From contig MHCR01000005.1 in assembly GCA_001816695.1 (NCBI GenBank), positions 6,703 through 14,407 of the forward strand: DNA of 7,705 bases, given 5' to 3'. The notes below the pieces were generated by a model. It saw only the letters and a program-made list of their open reading frames with translations, was not told the DNA's origin and ran no database searches. Of the stretch, positions 1-4,186 are shown one piece after another. Position numbers and translations under genes: made by a program. Positions within the stretch are counted from its first letter, which is position 1. Each line of letters starts with the position of its first letter. The DNA comes from Candidatus Woykebacteria bacterium RBG_16_39_9b. GTDB taxonomy: Bacteria > Patescibacteriota > Microgenomatia > Woykebacterales > RBG-16-39-9b.

Positions 1-252
1 CAAAATGTTCGGTAAAAAGCCGAATATAGAAGGTAGAAGCCAAAAAATGAGGGCCAGAATAAAAATCACTAAACCTTGCCTGGCATGAAAATTAACAAAC
101 TCTGATTTATTTTTTCTAAGAAGTAGAATTATCGCAGAGACAAAATAAAAATATGAAGCAGCAGCAATCCATCTATCACTATCTGAATAATTCTGAGAGG
201 GCTGAATTCTCGTCTCAGGTTTTAATCCGTTTAAATTTCTAAACGCAAGCAT
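1..252 (-). CDS. DUF4870-type small membrane protein, partial (3' end outside window)
   Basis: I translated this by hand: an ATG at 252 opens a frame that stays open for all 84 codons to the window edge, so the C-terminus is missing. After a polar N-terminal stretch of about 27 residues come a hydrophobic segment (about 29-46), a basic loop, the motif FHARQG (55-60), and a second hydrophobic segment running off the edge. The block from SY (33-34) through FHARQGLVIF closely parallels the gene directly upstream (261-623), so the two are tandem paralogues of the DUF4870/Tic20-like fold of small three- or four-helix membrane proteins. Only 8 nt separate the upstream stop from this ATG, with a purine-rich AGAAGAAAAG before it, so it is almost certainly co-transcribed and translationally linked. 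The family has no firmly established biochemical role. Confidence is high that it is a real gene, moderate for the family. Confidence 0.85.
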   Translation of the reverse strand, partial: MLAFRNLNGLKPETRIQPSQNYSDSDRWIAAASYFYFVSAIILLLRKNKSEFVNFHARQGLVIFILALIFWLLPSIFGFLPNIL

Positions 253-260
253 CTTTTCTT

Positions 261-623
261 CTATAAATTTATTTTAGCCGCAACATCAGCTACAACCGGC
301 ATTTTATATCGTTCTCCATTGTAGGCTTTGATAAAACCAATAATTACTACTACCAAAATACCTACATTTAATAACCAAATTATTGGCCAAAGAAACGGAA
401 TAATTAGACCAATGAAGTAAAGAACGACGGAAGCGCCGAAGATAACTAATCCTTGCTTAGCGTGAAAAGCTACATAATCAGAATCTTTTTTAATCAGCAA
501 AATAACAAGAGAAAGAATCCAAAGATAACTTACTGCAGCTATTAAATTGTCGTCGCTTTTCTGTGCCGATGGTGTGGCTGGCGATGCTGGCGTTGGTGCA
601 ACTTCTTCAGGCAAATTAATCAC
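261..623 (-). CDS. DUF4870-type small membrane protein (first of a tandem pair)
   Basis: A protein of at most 120 residues. It has a Pro/Ala/Ser-rich N-terminal tail (about 8-22), then hydrophobic segments at about 27-44, 58-80 and 81-100, the family-typical FHAKQG between the first two (53-58), and a conserved-looking AYNGERYKMP (100-109) after the last. This is the usual DUF4870/Tic20-like layout of a small inner-membrane protein; no catalytic motif is seen and no function can be given. The longest frame begins with GTG at 623, but that GTG lies inside GGGGGTGAT (627-619), a near-perfect match to the anti-Shine-Dalgarno complement GGAGGTGAT. A TTG at 614, 8 nt past the G-run, is therefore the more likely start and would give 117 residues. 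It is followed after 8 nt by its paralogue. It lies 47 nt downstream of endoQ but has its own -10 candidate, so it may be a separate transcript. Confidence 0.88.
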   Translation of the reverse strand: MINLPEEVAPTPASPATPSAQKSDDNLIAAVSYLWILSLVILLIKKDSDYVAFHAKQGLVIFGASVVLYFIGLIIPFLWPIIWLLNVGILVVVIIGFIKAYNGERYKMPVVADVAAKINL

Positions 624-627
624 CCCC
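619..627 (-). promoter_or_regulatory. Strong Shine-Dalgarno GGGGGTGAT that moves the start of the DUF4870 gene
   Basis: On the minus strand 627-619 reads GGGGGTGAT, differing from the ideal GGAGGTGAT at one base. The annotated-style GTG start (623-621) sits within it, which is not compatible with the site acting as its ribosome binding site. TTG at 614-612, with 8 nt between the G-run and the start, has textbook spacing. It is the only strong Shine-Dalgarno in the window. Confidence 0.65.
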
Positions 628-652
628 GATCTTTAGGTTTTACTAATAATTA

Positions 653-658
653 ATTATA
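653..658 (-). promoter_or_regulatory. Candidate -10 box for the DUF4870 pair
   Basis: The minus strand reads TATAAT at 658-653, a perfect -10 hexamer, about 30 nt before the DUF4870 start region. That leaves room for a short leader carrying the Shine-Dalgarno. No convincing -35 sits at 16-18 nt (the best is TTGATT at 678-673 with a 14-nt spacer), and the region is very AT-rich, so the call is weak. If real, the pair is transcribed independently of endoQ. Confidence 0.4.
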
Positions 659-670
659 AACTTTTATCCA

Positions 671-2095
671 CTAATCAAAAAGCCCTGTTTGGCCATTAGC
701 CTGTTTTTGCACTGGGATTCGAATTTGTTTTTGCTCAACCCTTCCAGACAGACTAGTTGGCCAGATCCGCACTACTCCATATACTCCATCAAAACCCGGT
801 TCAATAACGATATCACCTGTTCTTACTTTTCGAATTCCTTCCGCAGTTCTTTCACCACCAACATTCTCTAACTCATCAATTGGTGCTTTTAATAGTATGG
901 TTAATTCCGAACCAAAGTGATCAATCAGTTTTTTGTAATCGTTACTGACTCTTTCTGAATAAGTGTTTGTTTTGAGACTTTCCGCCAAAATTTCCAGCAA
1001 GGGAACCAGGGATTTAAAATCTGGTCTATCCTCTGGTTTGAATCCCTCGGACCGGCTTTTATCAGCTAACTGCTCAACTCTGTGCATTACCCCAATTGTT
1101 AACTTTTTCTTGCATTGTGGGCAAATTATCCCCTCTTTAGCAGTTTCAATTGGCGAGTGACGAACGTTACAGTTTCTGTGCCCAGTGAAGTGATACTTAC
1201 CTTCTTCCGGGAAAAATTCAACCGTGAATGCGACTCTAGGATTTCTATCTGCGGGTGGCAGCGAGGAGGGCCCCAACGACGAAGGAATTTCCGTCAATCC
1301 GGAAACTGACTGAGGAGTCTGGGATACCGAGCTGACAGGACCCGCCGGTGTTTTCAACGCCTCTAATACTCCCTCGTAGCTGAAATCGGCTTCAAATATA
1401 GTCGCTTCCCGACCCATTTTTGGAGCGGAATGAGCATCAGAAAAAGAAACGACTGACCGGTTATCAAGCTCCTTTATCCGCCAATTCATGGCTGGATCGG
1501 ACGAAAGACCGGTTTCAATGGCGTAAATGTATTTGGAAAGATCTCCGAAACACTCGTCAATGCTGTCAAATCCAGAGTTGGAACCGTACAAAGAGAACCA
1601 AGGCGTCCAAGCATGGGCTGGAATGAAAATAACCTTTTCGTTTACTGACAAGGCTAGTTCAAGTAGTTGTTTGGCGGAAAGACCCACAATCGGCCGACCA
1701 TCCGCTCGCAGATTCGCCCTTTTTCCAAGCAATGAGTTAAATTTATCAACGTCGCTCATCTCTGGGAAATATAACAAGCAATGAGTCCGCCTCACCCTCC
1801 CACCTTGGGAGTAAATTGAGGAAATTTCACTGCCGAGAACAAAATAGATCGCTTCGCGCTCTGCGGGGCTTGCGCTCCTAGCGACTCTATCATGATGGTA
1901 AAAACCATCATATTTAGATTCTTTTAATTTATTCTTTGTCTCTTCCCACCAAACCGGATGGGTGAAATCAGCCGACGAGAGAAGTTGAATTCCTTTCCAT
2001 TTAGCCCAGGCTGAGATTGTGTCAAAATTTAAATCTTTGCTGGTAGCTCGGGCGTAGGCGGAATGAAGATGCAGATCTGCTACAAATTTACTCAT
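671..2095 (-). CDS. Endonuclease Q (EndoQ) family DNA repair nuclease
   Basis: A 474-residue protein. Known EndoQ enzymes (first described in Pyrococcus furiosus, later in Bacillus) nick DNA 5' of uracil, hypoxanthine, xanthine or an abasic site. Residues 1-250 form a PHP metallo-nuclease domain: HLH (9-11), DFTHP (43-47), E90 in GSE, H105, H161 in PAH, E194, and D220/H222 in FSDAH are plausible metal ligands. Residues 250-286 are a Ser/Pro-rich linker. A zinc-binding domain follows, with EFFPEEGKYHF (293-303), GHRNC (305-309) and CPQC (325-328), then the family signature VMHRVEQLAD (336-345). The C-terminal domain (about 360-445) has the GG-E-AEGIRKVR and PGFDGVYG (433-440) signatures. The last residues QTGLF (469-473) fit a bacterial beta-clamp binding peptide. 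It is about 50 residues longer than the Pyrococcus enzyme as I recall it, mostly linker and tail. Homologues are often mislabelled as UvrD-like helicase or PHP protein; no helicase motifs are present here. Confidence 0.87.
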   Translation of the reverse strand: MSKFVADLHLHSAYARATSKDLNFDTISAWAKWKGIQLLSSADFTHPVWWEETKNKLKESKYDGFYHHDRVARSASPAEREAIYFVLGSEISSIYSQGGRVRRTHCLLYFPEMSDVDKFNSLLGKRANLRADGRPIVGLSAKQLLELALSVNEKVIFIPAHAWTPWFSLYGSNSGFDSIDECFGDLSKYIYAIETGLSSDPAMNWRIKELDNRSVVSFSDAHSAPKMGREATIFEADFSYEGVLEALKTPAGPVSSVSQTPQSVSGLTEIPSSLGPSSLPPADRNPRVAFTVEFFPEEGKYHFTGHRNCNVRHSPIETAKEGIICPQCKKKLTIGVMHRVEQLADKSRSEGFKPEDRPDFKSLVPLLEILAESLKTNTYSERVSNDYKKLIDHFGSELTILLKAPIDELENVGGERTAEGIRKVRTGDIVIEPGFDGVYGVVRIWPTSLSGRVEQKQIRIPVQKQANGQTGLFD

Positions 2096-2103
2096 TTGCC
2101 GCT

Positions 2104-2112
2104 ATTCTACCA
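2104..2112 (-). promoter_or_regulatory. Extended -10 promoter of endoQ, leaderless geometry
   Basis: The minus strand reads TGGTAGAAT at 2112-2104: an extended -10 (TGN) plus TAGAAT, one mismatch from TATAAT. Only 8 nt separate the hexamer from the endoQ ATG at 2095, so transcription would begin at or within a few bases of the start codon. No -35 is recognisable (the position falls in the terminator stem), as is common for extended -10 promoters. No Shine-Dalgarno precedes the ATG, which supports a leaderless or near-leaderless mRNA. Confidence 0.55.
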
Positions 2113-2173
2113 CAAAAAACCCACCGCTACGGCCTCAATCCCTTTGCGGTGGGTTCAGCTGACAAACTAAGAT
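2113..2173 (-). ncRNA. Candidate ~60-nt small RNA or endoQ leader attenuator
   Basis: A sigma70-like promoter (2209-2180) would start RNA near 2173, and the terminator hairpin would end it near 2113. There is no start codon with a ribosome binding site or credible reading frame inside. Two readings are possible: a stand-alone small RNA made of a short 5' tail plus the large-loop terminator, or a leader for endoQ (ATG at 2095) in which the hairpin acts as an attenuator. It belongs to no RNA family I recognise. It rests only on promoter plus terminator. Confidence 0.3.
2114..2155 (-). terminator. Rho-independent terminator with an 18-nt loop, upstream of endoQ
   Basis: Perfect 10-bp inverted repeat: AACCCACCGC (2118-2127) against GCGGTGGGTT (2146-2155), separated by 18 nt. 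Read on the minus strand, the second arm runs into TTTTTT (2119-2114), the classic GC-stem plus U-tract. On the plus strand the stem is followed by CAGCT, so it terminates leftward transcription only. It would end the ligase transcript, and also any RNA started at the promoter at 2209-2180. The loop is far longer than the usual 3-8 nt, so it may do more than simple termination. Confidence 0.85.
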
Positions 2174-2179
2174 TATTTT

Positions 2180-2209
2180 ATTCTAGATATATTTATTCTA
2201 CCCTGTCAA
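2180..2209 (-). promoter_or_regulatory. Sigma70-like promoter TTGACA-N18-TAGAAT inside the ligase-endoQ gap
   Basis: The minus strand has a perfect -35 TTGACA at 2209-2204, an 18-nt spacer, and TAGAAT at 2185-2180; a second TAGAAT overlaps the spacer (2200-2195). Predicted start is near 2173. It lies after the ligase stop and the ligase remnant but before the terminator hairpin, so it cannot serve the ligase. It either makes a short terminated RNA or reads through to endoQ. Confidence 0.55.
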
Positions 2210-2227
2210 TAAGTTTCCGATTTTTGA

Positions 2228-2308
2228 TTATCCAACTTTGATTTTCTTTTGTTGATTATACATTTCGATCAATTCTCTAACAGTCGCTGCATCTCTGGTC
2301 GCTTTAGT
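2228..2308 (-). pseudogene. Remnant: C-terminal tail of a second, diverged ATP-dependent DNA ligase gene
   Basis: Downstream of the intact ligase, the minus strand from 2308 to the TAA at 2230-2228 encodes TKATRDAATVRELIEMYNQQ followed by KKIKVG and stop. The intact ligase ends EDATTVSELINMYKRQ, then RKVKV. Over 21 aligned codons I count 13 identical residues and 42 of 63 identical bases, with many differences at third codon positions and synonymous (for example GAC/GAT, GCT/GCA, CTG/TTG, CAG/CAA). The two tails therefore diverged while both were coding. Nothing ligase-like is recognisable further upstream before the intact gene's stop, so only about the last 25 codons survive. It is not in frame with the intact ligase (stops 112 nt apart), so it is not a readthrough tail. 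It has no start or ribosome binding site of its own and is presumably not translated. Confidence 0.75.
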
Positions 2309-2339
2309 CCACAAAGTGGTCGCAAGCGCGCTCAATATG

Positions 2340-4109
2340 TTAAACCTTTACTTTCCTCTGACGCTTATACATATTTATCAGCTCACTAACTGTTGTAGCG
2401 TCTTCGGCGCGCTTATCAGCTCCACGGAAGGAAACCAATCGAGGGAAACGAAGAGCGTAGCCTGGCTCATCGCCTATCTTACCAGCGGTGTGAACGGGGC
2501 TGCGGGTAATCTCATCTGCAAATATTTCCAAAACTTCTTTTGGTTCTACCCAATATGAGGGGTTGATGAGTGAACTTACTCTGGCTGGTTTTTTATCTAC
2601 TTTAATTTTTTGAGCTATTTGGTTCACTTTACGAAATTCATCGTCAGTAAGACCTGTACCTATACGAGAAACTGTAACAAATTCATCCTTTTCTTGGTTA
2701 TATACGCCCACTAAAAGGCCACCAACTCCAAATCCGGTTCTTTTACCGGTACCGGTATATATACCAAGTAGTACGCAATCGATTGTATCGGAAAGCTCCC
2801 CAGCTGCCATTCGCTTGAATTTCACCCAATGGAAACCCCGATTACCAGCTTTGTATGGTGCGTCAAGTTTCTTTATCATTACACCTTCCAAGCCAGAAGC
2901 AATTTGTTCCTCAAACATTTTTGTTAGTTCTTGGGAGGAATGGAGTATTTCTTCCTTAGCTACCATTATTTGCCCTTCAGAAGATATTATTTGCGAAAGT
3001 TTTTTCCTTCTTTCCTTGTAAGAAAGGTTGGTGATGTCATTGCCATTCAAATAAAGCAGATCAAAAGCAAATAGTTTCAGAGGAAGTTTGGCGGCAAATT
3101 CCTCCACACTGTATTTCCTCCGTCTTTTTGTAGTTTCTTGGAAGGGTAGAAATTCTTCAGTAACTGGGTTAAAGGCAATAGCTTCTCCTTCGAAAATAGT
3201 TGATTTTGCATTCACTTCTTTTTTCACAGCCTCAACTAAATCAGGAAACATGTGGGTCATATTTTCCAAATTTCTAGAAAATATTTGAACCTGCTTTCCG
3301 CTGTCTGCTTTCTGCCTTCTGTCCAAATGGACTTGGTTGCGGAAGCCATCATATTTTGGTTCAACTGCGAATTCTTCCCCCATCCTTTTAACAACGGACT
3401 CAGCATCGGGCAATCTTTCTGCCAGCGCTGGACGAACAGGCTTGCCCACTTGTAATTCTACCTTTTTAACTGCCTTCAATGCATCCTGAGCTGAAGCCGC
3501 GGACCAATATTTTTTGGCAACAAACCCTAGATCACTAGTTTTATTGTATGCTTCTTCAAGGACGGGCCTTGCAGACTTATCGCCCTCTTTGGCTACAGAA
3601 AGAGCATCCAAAACAGTCGGATCGCCGATACCTAAGCGCAGCTTTGATAAGGTAATTTTTACCAAGTGTTTAGCACTTTTAGCATCCAATTCCTTTAGTA
3701 AGCCGGCTAAAACATTTATTTTCTTCCCCACACTTCCTTCTCCACTGGTATTGGCAATTTTGTAGAGACCCTCGTGAACATCGCTAATCGTAAGTTTTGA
3801 TCCTTTCTTTCCCCCACTCAATTGCTCTACTACCAACCCCATGTCACCAAGCTTGGCTGAAAGTTTTTGGACGTTTTCGCGAGAAACATTGCATGCAGAA
3901 GCAATTGCTTGATCCACCATTTTATCCGCCATGCCGATTTCTATTGGTTCGTAGAATGGAACAACTCTACCTTGCAGAAGATAAGCAACCTTATCAATCT
4001 CCTCGGGGGATAACTTTTTTAGTAAGTCTGAAAGAATATTTGTCAGTTCAATTCGGCTGGATGTAGCTTCCAGTTCCTCAAAATAGATAGTTAAATCGGA
4101 AAATTTCAT
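2340..4109 (-). CDS. ATP-dependent DNA ligase, archaeal/eukaryotic (LigI-like) type
   Basis: A 589-residue, full-length ligase that seals nicks with 5'-phosphate and 3'-OH ends using ATP. Residues 1 to about 225 form the alpha-helical DNA-binding domain, starting with the family-like MKFSDLTIYFEELEATSSR. The nucleotidyltransferase domain has motif I EPKYDGFR (250-257) with K252 as the predicted adenylated lysine, FSRNLENMTHMFPD (277-290), EGEA (307-310, motif III region), FDLLYLNG (349-356), EGVMIKK (408-414, motif IV) and WVKFKR (428-433, motif V). The C-terminal OB-fold domain carries motif VI RFPRLVSFRGADK (554-566). All key residues are present, so it should be active. Residues 263-273 just after motif I are an extra loop encoded by an imperfect 7-nt repeat. 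This ligase type is usual in Archaea and occurs in Candidate Phyla Radiation bacteria. The ATG at 4109 is fixed by the promoter 9 nt upstream and by the family N-terminus. Whether the genome also encodes NAD-dependent LigA cannot be seen. Confidence 0.96.
   Translation of the reverse strand: MKFSDLTIYFEELEATSSRIELTNILSDLLKKLSPEEIDKVAYLLQGRVVPFYEPIEIGMADKMVDQAIASACNVSRENVQKLSAKLGDMGLVVEQLSGGKKGSKLTISDVHEGLYKIANTSGEGSVGKKINVLAGLLKELDAKSAKHLVKITLSKLRLGIGDPTVLDALSVAKEGDKSARPVLEEAYNKTSDLGFVAKKYWSAASAQDALKAVKKVELQVGKPVRPALAERLPDAESVVKRMGEEFAVEPKYDGFRNQVHLDRRQKADSGKQVQIFSRNLENMTHMFPDLVEAVKKEVNAKSTIFEGEAIAFNPVTEEFLPFQETTKRRRKYSVEEFAAKLPLKLFAFDLLYLNGNDITNLSYKERRKKLSQIISSEGQIMVAKEEILHSSQELTKMFEEQIASGLEGVMIKKLDAPYKAGNRGFHWVKFKRMAAGELSDTIDCVLLGIYTGTGKRTGFGVGGLLVGVYNQEKDEFVTVSRIGTGLTDDEFRKVNQIAQKIKVDKKPARVSSLINPSYWVEPKEVLEIFADEITRSPVHTAGKIGDEPGYALRFPRLVSFRGADKRAEDATTVSELINMYKRQRKVKV
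3291..3323 (-). repeat. Imperfect heptanucleotide tandem repeat inside the ligase gene
   Basis: On the coding (minus) strand the 33 bases from 3323 to 3291 split into GACAGAA, GGCAGAA, AGCAGAC, AGCGGAA and a partial AGCAG, nearly five degenerate copies of AGCAGAA. They encode the polar loop DRRQKADSGKQ (residues 263-273), 11 residues after the catalytic lysine. In related ligases this hairpin turn is, from memory, only a few residues long, so the repeat looks like an in-frame expansion or a small inserted repeat tolerated in a surface loop. Confidence 0.55.
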
Positions 4110-4118
4110 AGCCTAATT

Positions 4119-4127
4119 ATTATACCA
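4119..4127 (-). promoter_or_regulatory. Extended -10 promoter of the DNA ligase, leaderless geometry
   Basis: The minus strand reads TGGTATAAT at 4127-4119, a perfect TATAAT with the TGN extension. There are 9 nt between the hexamer and the ligase ATG at 4109, so the predicted 5' UTR is about 0-4 nt. The only -35-like hexamer, TTGAGA (4144-4139), has a short 14-nt spacer and may not matter with an extended -10. No Shine-Dalgarno is present. Confidence 0.65.
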
Positions 4128-4149
4128 GCTATAAACGCTCTCAACATGC

Positions 4150-4179
4150 TTGACTACGCATCTTCACTGGGTGGATAAT
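4150..4179 (+). promoter_or_regulatory. Sigma70-like promoter of the large membrane protein, leaderless geometry
   Basis: TTGACT (4150-4155), an 18-nt spacer and GATAAT (4174-4179) each differ from consensus by one base. The hexamer ends 7 nt before the ATG at 4187, placing the start site at about the first base of the coding region. AAGGAA directly abuts the ATG with no spacing, so it cannot work as a normal Shine-Dalgarno. The promoter is back to back with the divergent ligase promoter in a 77-nt gap. Confidence 0.6.
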
Positions 4180-4186
4180 TAAGGAA

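Noticed and set aside
646..657. 12-bp palindrome ATAATTAATTAT as a repressor operator
   Set aside because: It consists only of A and T in a very AT-rich gap and overlaps a -10 box, so chance is a sufficient explanation.
1288..1305. Inverted repeat TTTCCG-N6-CGGAAA
   Set aside because: It is a short stem inside the endoQ linker coding region with no U-tract; not a terminator or binding site I can support.
671..2095. Annotation of the PHP protein as a UvrD-type helicase or DNA polymerase PHP subunit
   Set aside because: There are no Walker or helicase motifs and no polymerase domain. The PHP plus CxxC plus PGFDGVYG layout fits EndoQ.
2228..2342. Ligase readthrough or frameshift extension into the orphan tail
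   Set aside because: The two stops are 112 nt apart, so readthrough stays out of frame. The tail would also duplicate a C-terminus already present, and no slippery site is seen.
2316..2558. Plus-strand open frame of 80 codons across the ligase 3' end
   Set aside because: It is antisense to the ligase C-terminus and remnant, has no ribosome binding site and no protein-like composition.
4181..4186. AAGGAA as a Shine-Dalgarno for the membrane protein
   Set aside because: It touches the ATG directly with no spacer, which is not functional geometry; leaderless initiation explains the site better.
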